Source: Gelria sp. (GTDB taxonomy: Bacteria; Bacillota; Syntrophomonadia; Syntrophomonadales; Syntrophomonadaceae). From it: 6,819 bases of DNA. A program made the translations under genes and the position numbers. The notes below the pieces were generated by a model that was given only the letters and a program-made list of their open reading frames with translations, did not search any database and had not been told where the DNA came from. The stretch covers positions 1-6,819 of the forward strand of contig DUMX01000016.1 of assembly GCA_012839665.1 (NCBI GenBank), read 5' to 3'. Below, piece by piece: positions 1 to 6,233 of this stretch (positions are counted from its first letter, which is position 1; each line of letters starts with the position of its first letter).

Positions 1-322
1 GAAGAACATCCAGGTTTTCACTGCTTATTTTATATATAGTGTTAGAACCCCGTGCCCGTCCCTGTTTGTCATCGTGATAGCTACTGATTCCCAATAAATT
101 AATCCCGTTGACGGTAATAGGACCGGTTTCCCGGATAATCCGAGGATTACCGGAGAGGGTATCAACTGCATTATGATCATAGTGTTCATGACTTACGGTT
201 ACTATATCAACTTTTTCCGTGTAGGGCTGGTAACCCATTCCAGCATCAAATGGGTCAGTTACTAGCTTTTTACCGGAAGTTTCTAGTAGAAAACAAGCAT
301 GTCCCAGCCATTTTATTATCAC
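1..322 (-). CDS. MBL-fold metallo-hydrolase, UlaG-like (partial, 3' end outside window)
   Basis: This is the N-terminal 107 codons of a metallo-beta-lactamase-fold hydrolase; the gene runs off the left edge. The visible part begins MIIKWLGHACFLLET, the usual first strands of the UlaG/COG2220 type of MBL protein. It carries the metal-binding motif HEHYDH at residues 45-50 (HxHxDH) and a further candidate ligand His83 in the sequence SSYHDD, followed by GRARGSN, a pattern common in this subgroup. These residues would bind two metal ions in a cytoplasmic hydrolase; no signal peptide is seen. The substrate cannot be told: family members range from lactonases to proteins of unknown role. The start is GTG at 322-320, chosen because AAAGGAGG lies 8 bases upstream and the encoded protein begins exactly at the expected first strand. 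It is the third gene of the argS cluster, 3 bases after the delta-like gene, so it is probably co-transcribed and translationally coupled. Fold assignment is secure; function is not. Confidence 0.88.
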   Translation of the reverse strand, partial: MIIKWLGHACFLLETSGKKLVTDPFDAGMGYQPYTEKVDIVTVSHEHYDHNAVDTLSGNPRIIRETGPITVNGINLLGISSYHDDKQGRARGSNTIYKISSENLDVL

Positions 323-325
323 CGT

Positions 326-559
326 CTATTCCTCCTTTCTTAGCCTATTGGCATCGTAATACCAATAACCATCTCCCTGGTAAACTAATCGATTATCCAT
401 GTTTAAGCGAGTGTAAATAGAAGTCAGACTGGGAGGGTTGGTTTTTTTACCCATCTGTTTGGCAATAGCTTTTAGTAAGTCGAGATAGTGTATAGCTTCC
501 TGTTTTTCCGCCAATATCTCCACTGCCCAATCTGCTTCACTTTTCTTACGTGGTACCAA
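326..559 (-). CDS. HARE-HTH domain protein, RNA polymerase delta-like, lacking the acidic tail
   Basis: This 77-residue protein resembles the N-terminal globular HARE-HTH (winged helix) domain of the Firmicute RNA polymerase delta subunit RpoE. The matching features are an opening helix DWAVEILAEK (residues 10-19), the HYLDLLKAIAKQMG helix (24-37), and the C-terminal SIYTRLNMDNRLVYQGDGYWYY section (47-68), equivalent to the delta pattern of helix, LN-D-R-hydrophobic, then GD-x-W. Bacillus-type delta is about twice as long and ends in a long Asp/Glu-rich disordered tail; here the protein stops at RLRKEE, so the tail that displaces nucleic acid from polymerase is absent. Start is TTG at 559-557, supported by AGGAGGG 6 bases upstream; no ATG is available nearby. 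The gene sits 11 bases after argS and 3 bases before the MBL gene. It may be a true short delta, or a HARE-HTH DNA-binding protein of another role. The domain call is firm, the delta identity is inferred. Confidence 0.8.
   Translation of the reverse strand: MVPRKKSEADWAVEILAEKQEAIHYLDLLKAIAKQMGKKTNPPSLTSIYTRLNMDNRLVYQGDGYWYYDANRLRKEE
331..338 (-). promoter_or_regulatory. Ribosome binding site of the MBL gene, inside the preceding gene
   Basis: On the minus strand this reads AAAGGAGG, 8 bases before the GTG start at 322. It lies wholly within the last codons of the delta-like gene, where the same bases encode Lys-Glu-Glu before the TAG stop. It decides the GTG start of the MBL gene and suggests translational coupling. 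Confidence 0.8.
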
Positions 560-565
560 ATATAT

Positions 566-573
566 CCCTCCTA
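566..573 (-). promoter_or_regulatory. Ribosome binding site of the delta-like gene, overlapping the argS stop codon
   Basis: The minus strand reads TAGGAGGG, in which TAG is the argS stop codon (573-571) and AGGAGGG is the ribosome binding site, 6 bases before the TTG start at 559. A ribosome finishing argS covers this site, so translation of the two genes is probably linked. It is the main support for the TTG start. Confidence 0.78.
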
Positions 574-2253
574 CATTCTTTCTGGTGAACTTACTCCCAA
601 AACTTTAAGTGAGTTTTTAATAGTTATACGGGTGACATGCATCAGCAACAGGCGAGCATTTTGTAATCTCTGGTCCTGGCATAATACCCGGTGATGATTA
701 TAAAAGCTATGAAACAATCCAGCCAGCTCCAATACATAGCGAGCTATTCGTTGTGGTGCCATAGTCCGAGCAGCAACAGATATCTCTTCCGGAAAATCAG
801 CAATTTTCCTTAATAGAGCCAGTTCCTCCTCTTCCTGTAACAGGGAAGGGTCAATCTCTGCTATTCCAGACATCCTAACCCCGGCTGCTTCTGCCTGGCG
901 AAAAATGCTGCATATCCGGGCATGAGCATATTGAACATAATACACCGGATTTTCCTGGTTTTGCTGCTTGGCCAACTCCAGGTCGAAATCAAGATGACTA
1001 TCCGGACTGCGCATAACGAAAAAGTAACGAGCAGCATCACGACCAACTTCTTCTATTAGTTCATCCAGCGAAACCGTAGTGCCAGTACGTTTAGACATAC
1101 GGACAATATTGCCCCCACGATACAACCTCACCAACTGCATTAAAAGGATATCCAATTTATCAGGGTCATAACCTAAAGCCTCCATAGCTCCTTTCATGCG
1201 GGCTACATGACCGTGATGGTCTGCTCCCCAGACATTTATCACCCAATCAAAGCCTCGTTCAAATTTATCTTTATGATAAGCAATATCTGCTGCAAAATAG
1301 GTAGGTATACCATTGGCTCTCATTATTACTTCATCTTTCTCATCCCCAAAAAGAGTAGATTTAAACCAGAGCGCATCTTCCTCTTTATAAACATAGCCCT
1401 TTTCTTGCAGATAATTTACAACCTCGTCTATCTTACCTGTTTTATGCAAAGTCTTTTCACTAAACCAAACTTCATAGTTAACCCCAAAGTTTTCTAGAGT
1501 CTTACGGATATATTTTACTTTTTCCTCCAGGGCATAATCTAATAAAATCTTACGTCTTTCTTCTGATGACATATCTAACAGTTGCTTACCATAATGCCTG
1601 ATTATACGTTTAACCGTTTCTACCACATCCTGCCCGGCATAACCATCTTCAGGAAAAGGTAAGTCATGACCGTTTAGCTGCAGATAACGAGTTTCCAGAG
1701 AATCGGTGAAGATTTCAATCTGGTTACCGGCGTCGTTTATGTAAAACTCCCTTTGCACGTCGTAGCCGGCACGGTCAAGAATATTAGCCAACGTATCTCC
1801 AATAGCCCCCCCACGAGCATTACCCATGTGCAGGTTACCAGTAGGATTAGCGCTAACAAACTCCACCTGTACCCGTTGGCCTAACCTAGGGTTATAGCCA
1901 TAACGGTCTTCCAATTCAGCGATCAGTACCGGAATATCATATAGCCAGCTGTTATTCAGAAAAATATTAATAAAACCCGGTCCCGCCACTTCGATTTTCT
2001 CAATCTGAAAATGGCTTTTACTGTTTATCATAGTTACAATAGTTTCCGCAATTTTACGCGGTGCCATACGAGCCTCCCGAGCTAATAACATGGCAATATT
2101 ACAGGCAAAATCACCATGCCCTTTTTCCCGGGGAACCTCTATGACAAAGTCAGGAAGTTGCTGATAATCCAGCCGTCCCTCCTCCCTACACGCTTCTATA
2201 GCCTCAATTATTAATTCTTCCAAAAGGTTGTGAAGTTCCTGAACCGGATTCAT
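571..2253 (-). CDS. argS: Arginine--tRNA ligase (class I, ArgRS)
   Basis: Complete 560-residue cytoplasmic arginyl-tRNA synthetase, which charges tRNA-Arg with arginine using ATP. From the start MNPVQELHNLLEEL the domains run in order: an N-terminal tRNA D-loop-binding Arg_tRNA_synt_N domain (about residues 1-90), the Rossmann catalytic core with SANPTGNLHMGNARGG (HIGH-type motif as HMGN at 142-145), the core segment with GADHHGHVARM (about 343-353), the KMSK-type loop RMSKRTG (385-391), and a C-terminal DALR anticodon-binding domain from about 435 (NPVYYVQYAHAR) to the terminal SPERM. Length matches the family. The ATG at 2253 is preferred over an in-frame TTG at 2268 because GAGGAGGG lies between them, 5 bases before the ATG. 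It is first in a minus-strand cluster with the delta-like and MBL genes. The space upstream is too short for a T-box leader, so tRNA-sensing regulation is not evident. Confidence 0.97.
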   Translation of the reverse strand: MNPVQELHNLLEELIIEAIEACREEGRLDYQQLPDFVIEVPREKGHGDFACNIAMLLAREARMAPRKIAETIVTMINSKSHFQIEKIEVAGPGFINIFLNNSWLYDIPVLIAELEDRYGYNPRLGQRVQVEFVSANPTGNLHMGNARGGAIGDTLANILDRAGYDVQREFYINDAGNQIEIFTDSLETRYLQLNGHDLPFPEDGYAGQDVVETVKRIIRHYGKQLLDMSSEERRKILLDYALEEKVKYIRKTLENFGVNYEVWFSEKTLHKTGKIDEVVNYLQEKGYVYKEEDALWFKSTLFGDEKDEVIMRANGIPTYFAADIAYHKDKFERGFDWVINVWGADHHGHVARMKGAMEALGYDPDKLDILLMQLVRLYRGGNIVRMSKRTGTTVSLDELIEEVGRDAARYFFVMRSPDSHLDFDLELAKQQNQENPVYYVQYAHARICSIFRQAEAAGVRMSGIAEIDPSLLQEEEELALLRKIADFPEEISVAARTMAPQRIARYVLELAGLFHSFYNHHRVLCQDQRLQNARLLLMHVTRITIKNSLKVLGVSSPERM

Positions 2254-2258
2254 GAATG

Positions 2259-2266
2259 CCCTCCTC
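2259..2266 (-). promoter_or_regulatory. Ribosome binding site deciding the argS start
   Basis: The minus strand reads GAGGAGGG, 5 bases before the ATG at 2253. It lies downstream of an alternative in-frame TTG at 2268, which would therefore have no ribosome binding site of its own. Confidence 0.8.
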
Positions 2267-2273
2267 AAGTTAT

Positions 2274-2302
2274 TTTCTAATATTTTTTACCGAAATGGTC
2301 AA
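2274..2302 (-). promoter_or_regulatory. Candidate sigma-A promoter for argS
   Basis: On the minus strand TTGACC (2302-2297) is followed after 17 bases by TAGAAA (2279-2274). The -35 matches the consensus at five of six positions and the -10 at four of six. Transcription would begin near 2267, leaving a leader of only about 14 bases that just includes the ribosome binding site. Spacing is ideal, but the -10 is weak in an AT-rich spacer, so this is tentative. Confidence 0.35.
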
Positions 2303-2361
2303 ACTGATAAAAATGGGGCACTTTATATCCCCGTACTTATTATTACAAGGAGGTAAATTAA

Positions 2362-2727
2362 ATGCAACTTCAACCAGGCGAACAGGCGATTTTTGCCTAT
2401 TTCTCCGATTATAGCGATGCCCAAATAGCCGCAGATGTACTGAAACAAGCCGGATACCATGAAATCCAGGTTGACCGCATTTCCCCTTATTCCTCTCCTC
2501 GGAGGAATCGGCGTACCAAAACTAATCTTTCTTCACTAACCATGGATAATAGTGGATCCAACCTGGCTTATGGACCTCTATTTGCTGCTGACCCTGCCGC
2601 CAGTGGTATGTCATCATCCTCCTATGACCTGCCCGGCAATTCCTCTATTATACTTACCCTGGTTTGTGATCAGCGCTTAAGTCCTCAAGCTGTCGAACTA
2701 CTTAAACAATACGGTGCTTCAGTTTAA
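2362..2727 (+). CDS. Hypothetical protein, 121 aa, split alpha/beta domain with Ser-rich insert
   Basis: I do not recognise this gene with confidence. It is a real gene by its ATG start 7 bases after AAGGAGGT, an excellent ribosome binding site, and by its protein-like composition. Residues 8-40 (QAIFAYFSDYSDAQIAADVL onward) look like a strand-helix-strand unit, and residues 95-121 (SIILTLVCDQRLSPQAVELL onward) like a strand-helix unit ending KQYGASV. Together they could form one small ferredoxin-like domain, reminiscent of general stress proteins of the YflT/17M type that act in the cytoplasm. Between them, residues 41-94 are rich in Ser, Asn, Pro and Gly with a basic patch PRRNRRTK and are probably disordered. 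No signal peptide or membrane segment is seen. It diverges from argS, and its TAA overlaps the stop of the M1 peptidase gene by 4 bases. The stress-protein resemblance is a visual impression only; coding status is fairly secure. Confidence 0.82.
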   Translation: MQLQPGEQAIFAYFSDYSDAQIAADVLKQAGYHEIQVDRISPYSSPRRNRRTKTNLSSLTMDNSGSNLAYGPLFAADPAASGMSSSSYDLPGNSSIILTLVCDQRLSPQAVELLKQYGASV

Positions 2728-4169
2728 AACCATTTATCAAAATAATAATCCATATCTTTATGAGCTTCTTTTTCAATAATGGCTAACAAATCTCGGGTGC
2801 TGGCAATCTTAAACTTATAATCGGCCAGGTAACTGCGCAAAACCTTAATTACCATTTCCTCTCCCAGCTCTTGCTCGAGGCCGAACCAGAAGGCTTCTCC
2901 GCCTTCATAAGCAATACGATAATACTCCCGATTAGAACGCATGTCCTGCAGTTGTTTAGACAAGTTCACTCCCTGCTGGTAATTAATATCTGGTAGGCTA
3001 TACCCCATATATTTATGCATATATTTGTATGCCAACCAGTTGGCCAGACCTTCATCCAGCCAGGGCTCGCGTAACTGGTCATTCCCCACCATAGCGTAAC
3101 ACCACTGATGAGCTATTTCATGAGCTAATGTAAAAATTCTCTTCTGTTCATCATAATAACCCGGGTTTAGAAACTCCTCCCGTAAAAAAATCAAGCCCGA
3201 ATACTCCATCCCGTGAAAACCCTTCATGGGGACAAAAGCCACCTTAAAATCAGAATAGGGGTAAGAACCCAGGGTATTACAATAATAATCTAATATCTGA
3301 CCACTTTGCTCAACTATTCGAGATGATATATCTACATTATTGCTCGGAGTATAACATTTTATATCTCTTCCTTTAACTTCCTGGCTTAATTCTTGGTAAT
3401 CATATGTTATCAGCAGACAAAAATCCCTTGCTTTATCAGCTTTAACCCAGTATATAGTTCTACCATTATCTTCTGCTAATTGCGAAATAATAGTACCGGT
3501 AGATACCATGTCGTAGGCTTCGGGCAGATTGATATTAACCGTATAATTGGCAACATGAAAGCAAAAGGGATCCCCATAAGCGGAATTATAAGAATTATGC
3601 CACTCGCCATTACTTAATACATTTAAGGTAGGATAAAAATTACCCAGCATATAGACACCGGCTTTGCTGCCATAACGATAAGCCAGCTTTGGAATTTTAG
3701 CCTTCCAGGTCATTTCCACCTTAATACTCTTATCTGGCAAAAGGGTTACAGGCAATAACGCCCTGATCAAGACCCCTTCCTCCTGATATTCCACCGATTT
3801 ACCGTTAACCTCCAGGCTATCAATTCGGAGCCAACCTTCGTTAAAACCGCAGTAGTAGGCATCAGCTGGTGCAGGTGTCTTAGCTTTATTACGAAAAGCA
3901 TTAGGATAAGCGGTAAAGTAAAGTTCCTCTAGAGTTTGGCCACAACTATTTACGGTATCTATTACGGTGCTGCCATAAAGGGTGCGCGTATTAATATCCA
4001 GATAAAGTCCCATATTGTAAGCAGTTAATTCAGGATTAGGAAATAAACAGGAAACCTGACCATTAGTAGATGCAACCGGACAGTTAGCTTTTTGCCCGGT
4101 ATAAATAAAATAGGCGGCACAAATGACGCCTATTATTATAGCAAAAACATAAAATCTATGCTTATTCAC
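2724..4169 (-). CDS. Membrane-anchored M1-family zinc metallopeptidase (aminopeptidase-like)
   Basis: This 481-residue protein has the gluzincin signature of peptidase family M1: HEIAH at residues 350-354 and, 18 residues on, Glu373 in WLDEGLA as third zinc ligand (HExxH-18-E), with Glu351 as catalytic base. The upstream GMEYSG (320-325) is the bacterial variant of the GxMEN substrate-binding motif, and Tyr421 in AYEGGEAFW fits the catalytic Tyr. Residues 6-24 are hydrophobic after a basic N-terminus (MNKHRF), giving a signal anchor with the enzyme outside the cell; no lipobox is apparent. A beta-sandwich N-terminal domain (about 45-260) precedes the catalytic part, and the protein ends soon after it, shorter than pepN-type enzymes. 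Family knowledge suggests release of N-terminal amino acids from peptides. The start is GTG at 4169, 6 bases after AGGTGA; an in-frame GTG at 4175 abuts that site and is unlikely. It follows the HD-GYP gene by 63 bases. Confidence 0.92.
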   Translation of the reverse strand: MNKHRFYVFAIIIGVICAAYFIYTGQKANCPVASTNGQVSCLFPNPELTAYNMGLYLDINTRTLYGSTVIDTVNSCGQTLEELYFTAYPNAFRNKAKTPAPADAYYCGFNEGWLRIDSLEVNGKSVEYQEEGVLIRALLPVTLLPDKSIKVEMTWKAKIPKLAYRYGSKAGVYMLGNFYPTLNVLSNGEWHNSYNSAYGDPFCFHVANYTVNINLPEAYDMVSTGTIISQLAEDNGRTIYWVKADKARDFCLLITYDYQELSQEVKGRDIKCYTPSNNVDISSRIVEQSGQILDYYCNTLGSYPYSDFKVAFVPMKGFHGMEYSGLIFLREEFLNPGYYDEQKRIFTLAHEIAHQWCYAMVGNDQLREPWLDEGLANWLAYKYMHKYMGYSLPDINYQQGVNLSKQLQDMRSNREYYRIAYEGGEAFWFGLEQELGEEMVIKVLRSYLADYKFKIASTRDLLAIIEKEAHKDMDYYFDKWF

Positions 4170-4175
4170 CAGCAC

Positions 4176-4181
4176 TCACCT
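4176..4181 (-). promoter_or_regulatory. Ribosome binding site deciding the M1 peptidase start
   Basis: The minus strand reads AGGTGA, then GTGCTG, then GTG. The first GTG (4175) touches the site with no spacing, while the second (4169) is at a normal 6 bases. The second is therefore the better start. Confidence 0.6.
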
Positions 4182-4200
4182 GTTTAACATATCTTAACGC

Positions 4201-4229
4201 ATTATACTTTATTTTGATCCTTCTGTCCC
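4201..4229 (-). promoter_or_regulatory. Candidate promoter between the HD-GYP and M1 peptidase genes
   Basis: The minus strand carries GGGACA (4229-4224) and, after exactly 17 bases, a perfect TATAAT (4206-4201). Transcription would start near 4194, giving a leader of about 25 bases before the GTG at 4169. The -35 has four of six consensus bases and lies just beyond the HD-GYP stop codon (4235-4233). If active, the peptidase could be expressed independently of the HD-GYP gene. Confidence 0.45.
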
Positions 4230-4232
4230 CCA

Positions 4233-5414
4233 TCATTCTACTTCTCCCTCATCTAACCTGGGCTCAAGATTTGCCACCTCATCGGCTACTTCTTCTAAAG
4301 CTACCACTACTAACGGATCAAAAGTTGTACCGGTAGCTTTTTTAATAACACCTAAAGCAGTTTGATAATCTAATTTTTCTTCCTCACTGCACAGGTGGGT
4401 TATAGCATCATAAACGTCAGCTACAGCAATTATGCGGGCTGAAAATGGTATATCAGTCTTACTTAATCCCAAAGGATAACCACTGCCATCATAGCGCTCA
4501 TGATGGTGCCTGACCGCTTCCCTAACCTGTTTAAAAATACCAATCGGAGGGATAAGTTCGGCACCGACAGTAGCATGGTCAATAGCAACTTCAGCATCTT
4601 CGGGGTCAATTGTAGTTTCGGCATATTTGCCAATATCATGTAGCAAGGCTGCATAATGCAATGTTTTCATCTCCTCATTATCCAAACCCAACTTACTGCC
4701 GATTAAACTAGCAACTGCATGTACCCTTTCACTATGCCCTATAAAAATAGGGTCACCAGCCTCTGTTCCAGCCAGGAGAGCTCTAATTAATATCTGCTCA
4801 TCTTTTTTCTGCTCTTGCTCTGCCAAAAGACGATTTATGGTAGCAGTAGCTTGATGGCATAAAATATTAAGCATTTCGCCAGAAAGCCTCTGTAACCTAT
4901 CTTTACGAGAATCTAATAAAAGCAAAATCCCTCGAAACTCTCCTTCCTTTCTTAATGAATAAGCACCCATCCAGGTAACGTTTTCAGGCCAGGTAAAGCT
5001 ACTCTTTCCACGCTTGGTTAATTGGAGGACTCCGGAAGTTGACTTAACCCTTGCTTCTAAATCCGCGAACAAATCATTGTACTCGTGATTCTTTGGCCAG
5101 GTAATGTTGTCACCCGGGAGCCATAAGAGAACATTTTCAATTTCAAATAGTGATTGCGCATGAACAGTTAAGCAATTTAGAACTGCAGCCAAGTCAGTTT
5201 GTACCATGATTTCTGCGCTAGCTTTCGTTACACGCCGTAACGTGCTATATTTTTCAATTCTCTTCTGGTTAAGAGCAATATAATAAGTTAGCAATATCCC
5301 GGCTACCAACACTACAAAGGCTAACACCATATCGGCTACCCAACCACTTAAAACTAGTGCCGTCATTAAGGCAGTACCAATTAACCCGATTAAAACTATT
5401 TGTTTAGACTCCAT
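4233..5414 (-). CDS. Membrane HD-GYP domain protein with GAF-like sensor region (putative c-di-GMP phosphodiesterase)
   Basis: This 393-residue protein has two hydrophobic segments at about residues 7-24 and 27-47, then a probable GAF-like region (about 60-195) and a C-terminal HD-GYP domain (about 205-370). The catalytic motifs are intact: HSERV (227-231), HDIGK (259-263), His280 in HATVGAEL, HHERYDGSGYP (304-314), and Asp333 in ARIIAVADVYDAIT (327-340). HD-GYP enzymes of this form hydrolyse cyclic di-GMP to pGpG or GMP using a bimetal centre. The membrane hairpin places the sensor and catalytic parts in the cytoplasm; the GAF-like call rests on length, position and strand-helix pattern only, and no ligand can be named. 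The last 20 residues are strongly acidic. Start is ATG at 5414 with AAGGAG 5 bases upstream. It precedes the M1 peptidase gene on the same strand and diverges from the cyclophilin gene. No convincing promoter was seen upstream. Confidence 0.93.
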   Translation of the reverse strand: MESKQIVLIGLIGTALMTALVLSGWVADMVLAFVVLVAGILLTYYIALNQKRIEKYSTLRRVTKASAEIMVQTDLAAVLNCLTVHAQSLFEIENVLLWLPGDNITWPKNHEYNDLFADLEARVKSTSGVLQLTKRGKSSFTWPENVTWMGAYSLRKEGEFRGILLLLDSRKDRLQRLSGEMLNILCHQATATINRLLAEQEQKKDEQILIRALLAGTEAGDPIFIGHSERVHAVASLIGSKLGLDNEEMKTLHYAALLHDIGKYAETTIDPEDAEVAIDHATVGAELIPPIGIFKQVREAVRHHHERYDGSGYPLGLSKTDIPFSARIIAVADVYDAITHLCSEEEKLDYQTALGVIKKATGTTFDPLVVVALEEVADEVANLEPRLDEGEVE

Positions 5415-5662
5415 ACCTGCTCCTTTTTATTTCGTAATATTCCTACCTTAGCATAAGCCTTTTTAACTGTTTTCTATACTCCTGATCTTTTTCCTACCCA
5501 GATTAAATTTTGATTCAATATAATTCCTATCCAGTGGAAGCTCTTTCCAATGGCCTCCACTTTTCTCCCTACCAGTATACATAAAACTCTACCACGGTCA
5601 GGTATATTTCTCCATGTTTTCTGCTATAATAAGCCATAATTAAACGTCGAAAGGATGGTACC
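5415..5662. other. Divergent intergenic region between HD-GYP and cyclophilin genes
   Basis: These 248 bases separate two divergent starts. I see a good extended -10 element for the plus-strand gene near the right end and a ribosome binding site for each gene. A small inverted repeat AGTGGA/TCCACT (5533-5538 with 5556-5561) competes with an inner one TGGAA/TTCCA (5535-5539 with 5545-5549). No RNA gene or extra coding region is supported. Confidence 0.6.
5622..5630 (+). promoter_or_regulatory. Extended -10 promoter element for the cyclophilin gene
   Basis: TGCTATAAT contains a perfect TATAAT preceded by TGn, the extended -10 form used when the -35 is poor; the bases 17 upstream (GTATAT, 5602-5607) do not resemble TTGACA. 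Transcription would start near 5637, leaving a leader of about 26 bases that includes AAAGGA, 7 bases before the ATG at 5663. Confidence 0.6.
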
Positions 5663-6190
5663 ATGAGTAATAATAGAAATCCAGAAGTAACTATTGAAAT
5701 GGAAAACGGGGATATCATCAAGGCTGAACTATATCCTGATGTAGCTCCTAATACCGTTAGTAACTTTATTTCCCTTACCAAAGAGGGGTTCTATGATGGA
5801 CTGATATTTCACCGGATAATACCCGGGTTCGTTATTCAGGGCGGTTGTCCCCAGGGGACAGGTGCTGGAGGCCCGGGCTATAGCATCAAGGGCGAGTTTG
5901 CTAATAATGGCCACCCCAACCCGCTCAAACATGAAGCGGGAGTACTATCTATGGCCCGGACCGCGCAACCTGATTCTGCTGGTTCCCAATTTTTCATCAT
6001 GGTAGATAAGACCCCCCACCTGGATGGAGATTATGCCGCCTTCGGTAAGGTTATAGAAGGTATGGATGTAGTTAACTCTATAGTCAATACTCCCAAAACT
6101 TTTCGTAATAAACCGAAAAAAGAGCAAAAGATGAAAAAAGTAAGTGTCGAAACCTTCGAAGTAGATTATCCTGAGGTTGAAAAGGTCTAG
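5663..6190 (+). CDS. Peptidyl-prolyl cis-trans isomerase, cyclophilin type (cytoplasmic)
   Basis: This 175-residue protein is a complete bacterial cyclophilin, catalysing cis-trans isomerisation of Xaa-Pro bonds during folding. The active-site pieces are clear: FHRIIPGFVIQGG (49-61) gives the catalytic Arg51 plus Phe56 and Gln59, SMARTAQPDSAGSQFFI (96-112) supplies the next part of the pocket, and LDGDYAAFG (120-128) closes it. The position of human Trp121, needed for tight cyclosporin binding, is His119 here, as in many bacterial enzymes, so weak drug binding is expected. No signal peptide or lipobox precedes the domain, so it acts in the cytoplasm. The C-terminus extends past the core with a Lys-rich stretch (149-159) and VETFEVDYPEVEKV, common in Firmicute homologues. 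The ATG at 5663 has AAAGGA 7 bases upstream. The thioesterase gene follows 43 bases later with no terminator visible between, suggesting one transcript. Confidence 0.96.
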   Translation: MSNNRNPEVTIEMENGDIIKAELYPDVAPNTVSNFISLTKEGFYDGLIFHRIIPGFVIQGGCPQGTGAGGPGYSIKGEFANNGHPNPLKHEAGVLSMARTAQPDSAGSQFFIMVDKTPHLDGDYAAFGKVIEGMDVVNSIVNTPKTFRNKPKKEQKMKKVSVETFEVDYPEVEKV

Positions 6191-6220
6191 AAGGAAATTT
6201 TTGTTAGCGTACTTTTTAAA

Positions 6221-6230
6221 GGGGGAGGAA
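6221..6230 (+). promoter_or_regulatory. Ribosome binding site deciding the thioesterase start
   Basis: GGGGGAGGAA, with core GGAGG at 6224-6228, lies 5 bases before GTG at 6234. An upstream in-frame TTG at 6177 overlaps the end of the cyclophilin gene and has no comparable site, so the GTG is preferred. Confidence 0.75.
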
Positions 6231-6233
6231 CCT

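Noticed and set aside
488..694. Plus-strand open frame of 68 codons across the argS/delta-like junction
   Set aside because: It lies antisense to two well-supported genes and has no ribosome binding site or recognisable protein pattern.
2338..2343. TATTAT as a -10 element for the unknown plus-strand gene
   Set aside because: Transcription would start within the ribosome binding site, and no matching -35 lies at the right distance.
2254..2361. T-box or other riboswitch leader for argS
   Set aside because: Only 108 bases separate argS from the divergent gene, too few for a T-box, and the T-box consensus sequence was not seen.
5533..5565. Hairpin AGTGGA/TCCACT followed by TTTT, resembling a terminator
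   Set aside because: No plus-strand gene lies upstream for it to end, the loop is 17 bases, and the T-run is short; on the minus strand no T-run follows.
5569..5781. Minus-strand open frame of 70 codons running from the cyclophilin start into the spacer
   Set aside because: It begins opposite the conserved cyclophilin N-terminus and has no ribosome binding site or known motif.
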